64,000 nt of DNA from Xylaria sp. FL1777 (lineage: Eukaryota > Ascomycota > Sordariomycetes > Xylariales > Xylariaceae): positions 248,001 to 312,000 of the forward strand of contig MU400529.1 of the NCBI GenBank assembly GCA_022578965.1. The letters are read 5' to 3'. This document shows positions 1 through 11,518 of this stretch, piece after piece (position 1 is the stretch's first letter; each line of letters starts with the position of its first letter). A program made the translations under genes and the position numbers. The notes below the pieces were generated by a model. It was not told where the DNA came from and ran no database searches. It saw only the letters and a program-made list of their open reading frames with translations.

Positions 1-583
1 CAGTCGCGGGGCACAACGCAAGGTAATGCGACGCCGATGCTCGCGGCACGGTTCAGCCAGTTTGGACCGGGCCGGCCGGTCAACTTCTGGCAGAGGTAGC
101 TGGTGAAGTGGTTGCAGTTGCGGGTGAGGATGTTGTAGGCGGAGCCGTCGAATTCGAGCGAGGCTCGGTGGACGATGGTGTCGATCTCGGCCTGCGTGGC
201 GAACGTAAAGCCTTGCAGGATCTCGACTCGAAACGTGCCGCCAGGTGGCTCGGTCTTTGGTTGGGTCCAGTACACGCCGGTTACGCCTGGCCTGTCATGT
301 CCGCCGTACGCGTATTCCTTGCCGTTGATGACAACACCGGAGTGGAGGAGGGATGTGCCGAAGGTCCATAGGACCGAGGACAGTCGGCCGGGCTACAGAG
401 TAAATGTTCGGTTAGTACTGAGCTACAGCTATGGTATGTTGGGGTGTGTAGGTTGCAAGAAGGAAGGGGACTTACAGAAAGCAAATCATAGACATTGATG
501 ACTATTTCGGTTCTTGTCAGGGACAGGGTTGATCTGTGTGACTGCCTCGAAGTTTTACTAGATGATGATTTCTTGGATGACAT
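1..583 (-). CDS. PPPDE (DUF862, deSI-like) isopeptidase, 3' part beyond window
   Basis: Likely a thiol isopeptidase of the PPPDE/deSI family, whose members remove SUMO or ubiquitin from proteins. Exon 1 is 583-476 (36 codons, Ser/Lys-rich start). The intron is 475-393 (GTAAGT...TAG, phase 0). Exon 2 runs from 392 past the window start, so 166 residues are visible and the C-terminus is missing. The fold starts at IVINVYDLLS and continues as LLHSGVVINGKEYAYGG, which holds the catalytic His (residue 53). RNCNHFTSYLC holds the catalytic Cys (residue 129). The order His then Cys, with the Y-x-Y-G-G stretch after the His, is the family pattern. The gene is divergent from OLA1. Family assignment is firm; the true substrate is unknown. 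Confidence 0.88.
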
Positions 584-1998
584 GGTGGTGGATGGCGAGA
601 CGATGGCGAGAACGGGACGGTGGCCGTGGTCTGGCCAGATGCTGAACAGGTTCGTTGGAATGCAAGGTCTGTAGAGCGAGGGACTAAACTACTTGTTATG
701 TACTTAAGTATACACTCGGGTAGCGGTGGCGAGAACAATGCCGAAGGCGAAGTGGAGGGGGCTCCAGTTGAAGGGCCCGGGCACTATGACACTATTAGGG
801 AAACCTGAAAGAAATGTACACAAAAGAAACGCATACAAAAGAAGAATCAGGGTTTAAGAATGTAGGTTGATGCAAAGACCTTGATAGAAACAACAAGGCG
901 CATTGTGAATGTTGGCTGCCTTCCCTGTACATATGTACTATGCATGCCCTTGGGTAGGTAATTGGTGATTGGCTGGGATGGTCGTCGGAATAATAAAAAC
1001 GTTGAATGACTTCCAATCGGGCGTGAGTGAATAAGTGAATGCATTTTTGTGGAACAACGTACCTACCTATGTACATGTAGTATAGATAAAGTACTTGGTT
1101 ATGTACTGTAGACAGTCAAGACTAGATAATGTGCAACTCGAAGGCTAAAAGACATAGCGTGTTGACGTTTCAGCTCTTTAAGCTATTGAAAGCTATCGAG
1201 GTAAGGTAGGTGCCTAGATAGGTAGTTGATGGACGGTGGTGGTACCCAAGTCCAGAACCCCAGGTTTGGGGCAGAGTCTTGGCTGGAGGCTGAAAGCATG
1301 GCAGAGACACATAGCTCTCTGAATACCTACAAATAGAAGTACCTAGATTTTTGAAAGTCCTCGCTTATCCGGTATCTAGATTCATATGTATAAGGGAGGA
1401 ATGCATTAAATAGAGTTTGTCGGCTAAACTCTACCCCGGCCCCCGGTCCCCACTCTACGCTCAGGCATGCTTGCGGAACTCACCCAGCCCATGGGAGCTG
1501 GCGGGGCAGAATAGGATAGACGAGGTTGGTAGTCCAATCTCTCGGAATCCACTTTGCGCCGCCAACTTTTTTTTTTCTCTTCTGCCCCTCATCGAAAAGG
1601 GTTACATTAGAACAAAAGAAAAAACTGGTCTCAACTCAACTTGCCAACTTCAACCACGTCTCCCCCCCTCCTCTTCATCCCTCACAAGGTCTGTCTTCGA
1701 CCACATTTCGAGGCAAAAACACAACTGTAGACTCCGCCGGTCATTGACTCGAACAAACGCCTCACTGTTTGTTTGACGAGACCTTGAGGCTGGTCCACAG
1801 CCGACATCCTTCACCACGTCTCCCTCAACCTTCATTGCCCGCCCCTTCGTTTCTCTCTCCCGCCTTTTCGTCCCTACCGCAGCGAGCTCTGCGTTTCAAC
1901 CCCCCCTTCTCCCCCTATCTCCATCTCCTCGAGTGCCTAGTTGCACCACCATATACATCACCACTCGTACCTACGCGAAGCGACGTACACCCCCCAAA
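584..1998. promoter_or_regulatory. Divergent intergenic region between PPPDE gene and OLA1
   Basis: About 1.4 kb with no convincing gene. It holds the shared upstream sequence of two divergent genes. Short runs built on TACCTA and GTAGGT are scattered at about 1060-1080 and 1200-1230. A long pyrimidine-rich stretch (about 1640-1930, with many CCCTC, CTTC and CTCT runs) precedes the OLA1 start, as is common for core promoters and 5' leaders of highly expressed fungal genes. I cannot place a TATA box with confidence. Confidence 0.45.
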
Positions 1999-3453
1999 AT
2001 GCCCCCGAAGAAAGGTGCCGTCGAGGAGAAGGTCCTCTTGGGCCGTCCTGGCAACAACTTGAAGGCTGGTATCGTTGGTCTCGCCAACGTTGGCAAATCC
2101 ACCCTCTTCCAGGCCATCACCAAGTGCAGCCTTGGTAATCCCGCTGTAAGCCTTGCGCTATTCTACGCGTCTGCTGCTTCTCTGACTCCGTGCGAGTAGA
2201 ATTTCCCTTACGCCACCATTGATCCCGAAGAGTCTCGTGTCATCGTACCTGACGATCGCTACGATTGGCTGTGCGAAAAATACAACCCCAAGAGTCGAGT
2301 GCCAGCTCACTTGACTGTTTATGATATTGCAGGTCTTACCAGGGGCGCTTCTACTGGTGCTGGCCTCGGCAATGCTTTCCTTTCACATATCCGTGCTGTC
2401 GATGCCATCTTCCAGGTCGTACGGTGCTTTGATGACGCTGAGATCATTCACGTCGAAGGTGACGTCAACCCTGTGAGAGATTTAGATATCATTGGAGACG
2501 AACTGCGGACAAAGGATATCGAATTTACCGAGAAGGCCATAGAGAACCAGAAAAAGAAGACGCGTGTCGGTGGCCAGAGCCTGGAAGTGAAGAAGGCCAA
2601 GGAAGAGGAGGCCATCATGGAAAAGGTCCTCAACTGGTTGATAGAGGGCAAGGATGTCCGAAAGGGCAACTGGTCTCCCAAGGAGGTACGACTGAACACT
2701 TTCTTCTATTTTTGATTTTACACCCTGCCTTTTATGATGACAAAGGGCCATAGCGCCTGATCTAATCCCAGCTCTTCGAGTGCCTCGACAATACAACGCA
2801 GAGAGCGCACTGAGATAAAAAACCTGCTCTGATTTCCTACCCACCTACTCTTTCATTTAACACCACCTAGCGAGGATGATATGTATTGACTGTGTGGACA
2901 GGTTGAGGTTATTAACACCTTGTTTTTACTCTCCGCAAAACCGGTTGTATATCTCGTTAATCTTTCCGAGAAGGATTATACGAGAAAGAAGAATAAGCAT
3001 CTGGCCAAGATTGCAGAATGGATGAAGGAAAATGCCGCAGGCGATCCCATCCTACCCATCTCGGTTTGCTTCGAAGAGCGTCTAACGCATTTTGAAACCG
3101 ACGCAGAAGCTGCTGAGGAATGTAAAAAGCTCGGAATTGAATCCGCGCTACCCAAAATTGTTACAACAATGCGGAAAGCGTTACACCTACGTAGTTTCTT
3201 TACCACCGGTACAGATGAAGTTCGACAATGGACTATCAGAGAGGGTACCAAGGCACCCCAAGCTGCTGGTGTCATTCACACGGACTTTGAGAAGACGTTT
3301 ATCCAAGCCGTAGTATACAACTACGGCGTACTGAAGGAAGTTGGCGATGAATCTGAAGTTAAAGCCAAGGGTAAAGTCATGACGAAAGGAAAAGACTATG
3401 TCGTTGAAGATGGCGATATCCTATTGATTAAGGCTGGTGCCGCCAAGGGTTAG
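1999..3453 (+). CDS. OLA1: Obg-like ATPase OLA1 (YchF family)
   Basis: P-loop ATPase of the YchF/Obg-like family, cytosolic, linked in other organisms to ribosomes, stress response and proteasome function. There are three exons: 1999-2145, 2200-2685 and 2902-3453, with introns 2146-2199 (54 bp) and 2686-2901 (216 bp), both phase 0. Spliced length is 394 residues, the same as I recall for yeast Ola1. The start MPPKKG and the block [20 protein letters not shown] lead into the P-loop GLANVGKST (G1). It also has the family's [11 protein letters not shown] switch, [10 protein letters not shown] (G3), an NLSEKD block, and a C-terminal TGS-like domain ending near [12 protein letters not shown]. An upstream in-frame ATG at 1933 exists, but the family-conserved start is 1999. 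Confidence 0.97.
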
Positions 3454-3988
3454 GCGAAGACCGCTTAGTTCAGACTTCCAAGTGTAGGTATGATGCTTTC
3501 GTCTAAGTACTACGATAGACAGACAATCCACTGAAGAATTCTGCAATGGCCACGCTCAGTCTCGAGCTAATTTTCAATGCCAATGATGGCGTTACGCATC
3601 TTTCAAGTTGAAATCAATTTTTGTCAGCCTGGTAAGCAGTGTTCCAATTGTATCCCACCGTTAGCTCTATTATCAGGTGAAACGCAGCTCGGGTCCTGAA
3701 TGGAATGTTTTCTGCATGGGAGACAAAGCGACTACTGCGGCATTCCACAATTGGTTGAAAGCGGGTTTCCACAATGCTCATTGTCTCAGACTATCAAACT
3801 ATAACGCAATATTCCGGAAACAAATGAGACTATGCTCAAAGACTATATCAGCCAGCACATTAGTAGGGGCCCCAACTACTCGCTTCTAATTTCACCCAGC
3901 AACAGCAATGCACCGTATCATGAAAATCAATCGTTAACATCATATTTCTGATCAACACTCCCTCGCCAGTTAAGACGAGCAGTCAACT
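3454..3988. other. Intergenic, OLA1 3' flank and upstream of acidic protein gene
   Basis: About 535 bp of ordinary composition between two genes on the same strand. A 70-codon open frame at 3677-3889 has no recognisable content and looks accidental. No RNA gene or repeat seen. Confidence 0.5.
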
Positions 3989-5533
3989 ATGGCACCACAA
4001 CCACCTACCAAGCATCAGAAGACCCGGACGGAGTCCTCAAAGAGGCCACGTCGTAACCGTGAATCAACGACTAAGAAAAAGGGGCCAGTCAAATTTGCTC
4101 GCCCCAGCAGTCCGAGGAAGGTCACAGAAGAGCCAATCTATTCGCCGAATATTCGCAGCAGCGAGGTGAGCGAACTCACTGAGGATGACGACGAGCCTCG
4201 ACATGTCAGCTATGCACATTTGCATACTGCGGTAGAGGATGCTGCCGATGAAGAGACCGGACCCGGTAAGGGGCCTTCCGCCTCGATATCTATTATTAGT
4301 GGCAAGACACCACGTCAACTGCGCGCGGAGCGACGGGCTGCTGAGAGGCGGAACGAAGACTTCACCGATGACGAGAAGCTGGTGGCGAAGACGAAAGTGG
4401 TCAAACCAGCCTCTCGAGTATACGCAAAACGTGCAGGTGTCTGGTTGTCGGAGATGGATTGGGATCCAACCCCGGATCCCGACGGCGAGTATGACGACGA
4501 CAACAGGATGATAGTGGTTCCACCAACTCAAAGATCAAGCTCCCCGATGAAGATTGATCCAAATCCGGCATTCGCGGGTATTGCAAAGGAAGGCCAGGTT
4601 GATGCGCACCAAGCCGGGCGCTACTTGAATCCCAACGACGGTATACCACAGTCCGCGGCCGCCGCGCGGTACCTGGAGCTCATGGCGCAGCAGGGGTACC
4701 TAAACCAACCCTACAAGCCACCCTCGTCGTCCTCGTCGTCCTCGTCATCTTCCTCCTCTCCGCCTTCGTCTCGTGGGCCCATAGAAGACCCCCCTTCGCT
4801 CGAGCGACTCACCATCCACTCCGTGAAATCGCTAGAGCCATCGGGTTACGCAGCCGAGGTCTTGTATCTGCCCTCCGTACCGGAAGACCCGTACGACGAG
4901 TTCTACGATAGCTACGATGACGGCGGCGATGTTGACGTCGAAAAACACAAGTATATTGAGTATACCGTAGAGGAGCCCCAAGAGAACAAGTATATTGAGT
5001 ATAACGTGGAGGACCTCCAAGTGGACGTGCAGGAGGTCGAGGGAGGGGATGAGGAGGGGAGCGAGGGAGGAGATGAGGAAGTGGAAGTGGAAGACGAAGA
5101 GGACGAGAGTGAAGAGGAGAACAGGACTGAAAAGAACCGAAGTACGGTAGGGACCAGAACCGAAAAGAGCCGGAGCACGGTAGGGGCCAGAACTGAAAAG
5201 AGCGAGAGTACGAAAGGGGACGACGCATGGCTTGTATACCCGCGCGACACATTAATAGACAACGTCCTCAGCGCCCATCTGCGCAAAATCGCACACGTGC
5301 TGAACTTCATGGTCAGGGCCAAGGCGAGCGGGATTGAGATCGGCAGCGACTTCGACGCCCTCGCCGCCGTGCCTCGCAAGAAGTGGCTTGAACTTGTCGA
5401 CTCACCTGATTACGGCGCGGAGGTCGTGGTCGAGAAACTGTTGGAGTTGCCTATGCGGGATATCTATATCCTTACTGAACGGGCGAGCAGATTGCGGAAC
5501 GACTTGAGGCACTTAAGGATCATCATTGAGTAG
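3989..5533 (+). CDS. Acidic, low-complexity protein of unknown function (514 aa)
   Basis: A single uninterrupted frame of 514 residues that I do not recognise. The N-terminus is basic, with two Lys/Arg clusters (residues 18-23 and 29-31), which suggests nuclear targeting. Residues 109-121 are Arg/Glu-rich. A run of 12 Ser lies at 246-257. Two 13-residue units begin with KYIEY (321 and 334). Residues 350-378 are almost all Glu/Asp. Three 11-residue units begin with RTEK (379, 390, 401). The last 100 residues (about 412-514) lack low complexity and look folded and helical. Consistent codon use and length argue for a real gene. There is no catalytic motif; a nuclear or chromatin-related role is only a guess. 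Confidence 0.7.
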   Translation: MAPQPPTKHQKTRTESSKRPRRNRESTTKKKGPVKFARPSSPRKVTEEPIYSPNIRSSEVSELTEDDDEPRHVSYAHLHTAVEDAADEETGPGKGPSASISIISGKTPRQLRAERRAAERRNEDFTDDEKLVAKTKVVKPASRVYAKRAGVWLSEMDWDPTPDPDGEYDDDNRMIVVPPTQRSSSPMKIDPNPAFAGIAKEGQVDAHQAGRYLNPNDGIPQSAAAARYLELMAQQGYLNQPYKPPSSSSSSSSSSSSPPSSRGPIEDPPSLERLTIHSVKSLEPSGYAAEVLYLPSVPEDPYDEFYDSYDDGGDVDVEKHKYIEYTVEEPQENKYIEYNVEDLQVDVQEVEGGDEEGSEGGDEEVEVEDEEDESEEENRTEKNRSTVGTRTEKSRSTVGARTEKSESTKGDDAWLVYPRDTLIDNVLSAHLRKIAHVLNFMVRAKASGIEIGSDFDALAAVPRKKWLELVDSPDYGAEVVVEKLLELPMRDIYILTERASRLRNDLRHLRIIIE

Positions 5534-8500
5534 GGAGGGAGGGGAGAAGGATGAGTTTGTCGGCAACTATTTTCAATGTCTAGAGAGATTATCATAATGC
5601 ATAATGATAATACATAGCTTCTAACGTCTAGAGCCATCACTTGAAACTCATCTGTGTTTATTTCTCCCTTCGAAATCAATTCTTTGCCTCGCGAATAGCT
5701 CAGTCAGGTACGACATGACATATACGTCTAATATTACGGCTTTAACTATATTATACACTCAAGTTTTCTTCTCTATACGAGTGTAGGCCGTCCTTCAGGA
5801 CTCTGTCAAATTTCCTTTAAGCACGCCACCCTTTGCTTGACCACCCATAGTATCAGTCGCGATAAGCTCCAGCGTCCTTTCAGGGGCTCCAGTGCTCTTC
5901 CTTATGATAATTAAGGCGATCGTCGCCCTCGAGCACCTTGGTTGAATAGGATTTGACCTACTTTTGGACCCCACGAGGCTTAACAAACACGGCGCCGCAA
6001 AAAATACTACGTAGAGAAGATCATACCGCCAAGACAAAATGTAGTGTCGTTGGTGGCAGCGTAAAGCCGCCTTATGGGGGCTATACGCAGTGAGCTAAAT
6101 AAGGGGTCAACGATGCAGCTGTGTGGAGTTATTAATATACATTTTTGGTCTATCCTATGCGAACCCCCCGTGATCACTACGACGTGCCACGTAATCTACA
6201 CTAGGATAAAGTCCTCTTTTTCCCCCTCTTTTTAATATTATTGTTATTCTCTTTTTTTTTTTTTAAAAAAAAGGGGTCTTTTATCAACCTTACCTGGATT
6301 TAGATGCCTCCCCGAACGGCATGGGGAGTTATTCCGTCTGACCATAAAAGGTTGCACTACTCTCTCTACCCCTGCCAGCGCACGTTAAGCAATCCCTAAA
6401 TTCCGGGGGAATCATGCACTGACACTACAATTTTTGAAGTGCTCCGGAGTTACTTGACAACTCATTACTTGCTTTACATTGCCTCTCCCAAGTTTGATCG
6501 GCTACCTACATGTAGTCCTATAGAACGGCCGAGCAAGAATCCTACATCAGCGCCGAGCCGTGATTAAGTCACAATCCTACACTCAGTTTCAGCACATGCA
6601 TCCTCAAAGTCCTAATGTAACTACACGTAAATAAGCCCGTTTAAGTTTACTCGTTTCTACGGGTGATTCTGATTGGCTACAGAAAGCGTAAACTACAGGC
6701 CAATAGCTAACCGTATATACGACCTTTCAGTTGTTTAGACTTTCATACAACTAAATTAAGCAACCCGAGCATGTGGCCTCTGAGCTAATGCTGTGATGTT
6801 GGCTCAAGCAGGTTACAGTCAACCCTGAAAAGATTTCGGCGCTTGGGTATTGCGAACGGCTATTGTTCGCGTCCGTTTGTTTAGGCTACCATCGACCCGC
6901 CCTTGGTTGCCTACCCCTCTCTAACAACAAGCGAGAGCAGATGAAGGATGATCATACCCTGCCTAAATGTAACTGTGCCCAAGTAATGAAGGAATGCTTT
7001 ATCAGCAGCAGATTGACAGCTTGAACATGGGTGATGAAGGCTGAAACATAAACAATATGCTAGTATTGAAGTTAAAAGGCTGGGATACTTACGACCTACA
7101 TGCTGTATATTTATGGGTATCTGAGATCATTGTACCGTTCTACATAATCTAAGACTTCTAGACAATCAACTAATACTATTAAGCACCCACCTTTTGACAA
7201 CGTACTCTAATATTTTCCATCTCTATTTTCGAGCTATACAGACTTCTTCTTCTCTCATCCATTTGTCTATTCAATTTATCCATTAAGCTAAATATTCTTT
7301 TTAGGGTAAGGATTACGTGAGATGGGAAATCCTACATGTCAGAGGCTCTAATGAGGCTTGTGTAACAAAACACTTCTTCTCTTTTAGAGGTGGTCATATA
7401 ATACAAGAAACAGCAATCCTCTTTACGCCCATGAATATTTCTACTAATATCTTTTCTTTTCAACTCGTATAACTCAATATTTACCCCAACGTCTGGTTAG
7501 TCCATGTATCTATTTACTTTGCGATGCTTACCCTATTGTATTTGCTGTCAGGCTGTTTAGCACTAAGGAATAGTAGCGTGATACCTCAAATTTTAGATCC
7601 TATTTATCCCTTTTATGTTAATAGATGTAATGTATAATGTAATTCAGTATATCCATAGGATAAAGTAACTTACCATCAGTTATATCGTAGTAATCTAGAT
7701 GATTTCCTTACCTGGAGGGGGTGGCGAAAAACGATGTCGCAATGTCTCACGTCTTATAACAAGGGCTGGTGTCAGGGCTTGGAACTGAGAATTGAATCTA
7801 TTCACGATATAATAATCTGTTATGGCAGCAAAAGTTCAAGCCTCTCATCCGGGCTTGCGCCGAGCATGGTGGCTGTCCTTGAGTCTATATACAATTGGTT
7901 CGGGCTTCCTGATCTTCGGGGTCCGCCAATATGTCTCAGATTAGCGAGGGTTGTAGTACGGTCCAGGCATCTCATCGGACTGCGCGTCTGGAGATAGCAC
8001 AAGGTGTTCAGCTTGTTCAGTGCGTGTAACACCTCTATGCAGAAACTCAGTAGATAGTCACTGTAGCTTGGGAACTAAGAAAAGGGAAGGAATATAAGGT
8101 CTTGATGAAAATATCGTACGTGCTGTATTACTAACCGCTCTACGTAATCAACACACGATCAAAAACTTAGGTGTACAACGATCCTTTCCTTCACCGATTA
8201 TACGCATATGTGTGAAACACCAAGAAGAAAAAAGAAGAAGACAAAAAAAATAGGAAAGAAAGATAAACTCACACAGTTCGCGGACGAATGGTAGCGGAAT
8301 ATTCCTTTCCAAACGACACCACCGGTGGAGTGCTGGCTACCTAAGGTGACCAATCCATCAGGGGATCACATTTGACAGCAACCTCTGTGGTTGCAGTGCA
8401 GCATAGGGTTGCTTCCAAAGGTCATGCATTGTCGGAACGGAACATAAGGGGGTATACCGAGTAGAGCAAACAAATGTATACAAAAATAGAGTGATCATAA

Positions 8501-8678
8501 GCCAGGCGACAGTGTTTCCGTCCTTCAACAAGGATTTGACTCAAGATGATATGTATCTGATGCCCTGACTTTCAGCTGTTACCTCCTCACCATTTTGAAA
8601 TAATTCTGCCGAGGAACTGCTCAACGTTGATACCGCCTAGACAATAAGCTACCAGATACACGAACAACAGACCTAACA
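5534..8678. other. 3.1-kb gene-poor stretch upstream of the fusion gene
   Basis: No gene that I can support. It contains a T-run followed by an A-run near 6251-6272 and moderately AT-rich sequence from about 7,000 to 7,700. Two short open frames (5795-6037 minus and 7734-7997 plus) have no recognisable product. Some of it may be decayed repeat, but no partner copy exists in this window. The last 100-200 bp should hold the promoter of the lyase-prenyltransferase gene. Confidence 0.4.
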
Positions 8679-11518
8679 ATGACATCATCAATTCTAACGC
8701 CTATACTAAACCCTCCATCTCATGACGCCGTCATCGTTAGGCCTCTGATAAGCACCACGGCTCGTGAGCGTGAGAAGATCCTCAAAGAAGTCGAGTATAA
8801 CGTATTTGCTTTTCCTGCAGGGCTCGTCACCTGCGATTTCCTTTCCGACTCGGGCACTTCGGCAATGACTGATTTGCAATGGGCTGCATGTAAGCTTCTC
8901 TTTCCTTCAAATTATCTATTGTATCATGTTATGCGCAAGACACGCAATAGAACCAAGTCTCGGTCAGAAGAAGCTAACTATAAATTCACAGTAATTCGAG
9001 CTGACGAGAGCTACGGACGGAATTGGGGATACTACTGCCTACTAGACACCTTTCGAGACATATTTGAACGTGGAAATAGTAGGCAGCATGTATTTCATAG
9101 CATTCTTACGGGAATGGTGGATAGTGATTTCTATCAAAGAAAGCTCCTGCTGCCGTACGAGGACGGCTTCGCCAACGGAGGATCTCGTCAGCTTGAACAC
9201 CCCAATTTCTTTATCGTTCCCCAGGGCCGCTGTGCCGAGTTCCTATTATTTTCTACTCTGCGGGATATGATACCAGAGACCTCACAGAAGCCAATCGTCA
9301 TAAGCAACGGCTTCTTCGACACCACTGCAGCCCATGCTACAAGTTCAGGATTTGATATCCACACTTTCACTCAGTTCATACCGACAAAGCCGTTTATCGA
9401 AGGGTCAAAAAGCACAACAAACCCATTTATGGGAGGTCTAGATGTATCTGCGGCAGAACCCTTCATGGATAAACATCCGGGCCAAGTAAAGTTGATACTG
9501 ATCACAATCACAAACAACTGGGCTGCGGGACAGCCTGTATCGATGAAAAACATCAAAGACGCAGCCGACTTGGCGAAACGAAAAGGGGTGCCCCTATTTT
9601 TCGATGCCTGTCGATTCGCGGAGAACTCTTGGTTCGTTCAAAACTCGGAAACCGGCTACGCCAACAAAGAAATCCCTGAAATTATCCAGGAAATGTTTTC
9701 GTTCGTAGATGGGTTTACTATCAGTTTAAAGAAAGACGGCCTCTCGAACATGGGTGGCGTCTTATGTTTTCGGGACAAGGCACTATTTGCCCAACAATAC
9801 CAAGGTATAGGACATCGCCTCAAACAGCGGCAAATATTGTGCTATGGGAACGACTCCTACGGAGCAAGTAAGTTGATCTAAATCTCTGAGCAAGGACAGA
9901 CCCTTTCGACACCAATTTAAATGACCGCTCGGGACTGACAAGAATCGTAGTGAGCGGTCGCGATCTAATGGCAGCTGTTGCCGGTCTATACGAAGTAACG
10001 AAAGAGACTTATCTTAAAAATCGTATTTCTCAAGTTCGATCTTTTGCCCGAAAGCTCCATGCCAGTCATATACCGGTTTTTTTACCCACGGGGGGTCATG
10101 CAGTGTACCTTGATATGGACCGATTTTTCCACGGTTGTGATAGGGAACTCGGCGACTTTCCCTCAGTAGGCTTCACGTTAGAGCTCCTTAAAGACTATGG
10201 AATCCGATCATTTGAAGCCGGACCATTCGGATGGGAATGGGATAGAAAACCCCCCGAGGAGCGTAAGCAAGTGCCGAATCTAGTGCGATTTGCTGTACCG
10301 CGACAGGTATTTTCAGACCAGCACATCGACTACACGGTTGCCGCTATCAAAGATCTTCACAATCGCCGGCATACGTTACCGAATGTAGAAATCACCAGAG
10401 GCAAGGATATGCTTCTTCGACATTTCTCATGTGCGATGAGACCAGTCCCTGTTGATCCCGCCGTAACAGGCACGTACCTTAGTGAAGCTAGGCGGCAACT
10501 TTCCCATCTCTCTAGAGCTATTGACCAAGATGAGGCGATGAAAGAGCAACTGCTCGAAGCCTTTGAATTAGCAGCCGGTGAATGGGGTCGGGCATTAATC
10601 CCACGAGCTACAGATTCAGAGTACAGGGTTTCTTCGGATAACCACTCGCTCTTTAAGTATTCAGTTACATTGGATCAAGTAACAAGTGAAGCCAAGTTAC
10701 AATTTCTGATCGGGGCCGAACCAGAAAATAGCACTTTGACGCACCTTCAAGATGGCGCTGTGCAGCTGAATGCTACAATAGCTTCACTTGAACCGTTCGA
10801 ACTAGTCCAGGATGTCTTCTTACCAAGAACATCTGAAGGGGCTGCCGCTGCGTTGTATAGCTGTAGGATGGGGAAAACTGGCGCTGAGTGGAAAATACAC
10901 ATCAAGCCCTGGGCATCTGGGACCACCAATACCTTGTCCGTCACCCGTATAGCATTTGAACGTCTAGGTATGACTGCCGAATGGGGTCTCGTAGAGAGGA
11001 CTATGACGTCTACAGACTCGGTTGCCTACATTTCCCTAGACCTATCTACCGTTCCAGAAGACGCCTGCGTTGAGGTGTACATTGCCCACAAAGCTACATC
11101 CGCATCTGATATCGCGCGAAAGCATGAGGCAATATGTCCTCGTACGAGCGCGTTTGAGATCCAACGGTTCTGCGAGATCATAGCTGGGGGCTCATTCGGC
11201 CCCTATATGACAGAACCCCTCTTGTCATGTTTTGTCTTTGCAAACAAGGCAAGAAGCCAACCGATAGGAACGGTGTGTTTTCCTATTGAATCCTACGCCG
11301 GGAACGACAGTGAAGTTCAGGAACGCATCGAAAAATACATGCTGGCGAAATCGCTGCCACCCCTATACAGAGAACGCTACAGGACGATTGTTAGCGCGGT
11401 GCAACGTAGGCCGCTAGCCCAAAAATCTGGACTACACAGTTGGGTGAGTTTGACGCAGTCCTCGAAAGGAGCACTTTCAAACACCTTTTATCTATCACCC
11501 GATATTCCATGGGAATAA
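8679..11518 (+). CDS. Bifunctional tryptophanase-like PLP lyase fused to DMATS/ABBA-type indole prenyltransferase
   Basis: Three exons: 8679-8889, 8992-9867 and 9951-11518 (introns 102 and 83 bp, GT-AG), spliced to 884 residues. Residues about 30-488 are a beta-eliminating lyase (PF01212 type). Visible landmarks are SDSGTSAMTDLQWAALIRAD around the first splice site, DESYG (Tyr78), QGR (148-150), NGFFDTTAAH, TNNWAAGQPVSM, FFDACRFAEN (PLP-ring Asp275) and SLKKDG with the expected Schiff-base Lys318. SFEAG (450-453) has Ala where tyrosine phenol-lyase has Arg, so it is tryptophanase-like. Residues about 523-884 match the DMATS/ABBA prenyltransferase family: FKYSVTLDQ, WKIHIKP (676-682), YISLDL, VEVYIAH (736-742), GTVCFPIESYAGNDSEV, HSWVSL and a terminal NTFYLSP strand. 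Inferred chemistry is tryptophan to indole, then prenylated indole. The lyase half is firm; the prenyltransferase half rests on motif recall. Confidence 0.88.

Noticed and set aside
1933..1998. Upstream in-frame ATG extending OLA1 by 22 residues
   Set aside because: The family starts at the MPPKK sequence (1999); the extension lies in the pyrimidine-rich leader.
3677..3889. 70-codon frame between OLA1 and the acidic protein gene
   Set aside because: Short, no motif, and no conserved features.
5692..5730. tRNA-like start (GCGAATAGCTCAGTCAGG)
   Set aside because: Looks like a D-arm, but no anticodon arm, T-arm or pairing acceptor follows.
5795..6037. 80-codon minus-strand frame and nearby LTR-like TG...CA stretch at about 6045-6140
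   Set aside because: No protein similarity recognised, no second copy and no target duplication in the window.
7734..7997. 87-codon plus-strand frame
   Set aside because: No recognisable domain, no supporting context; likely accidental.
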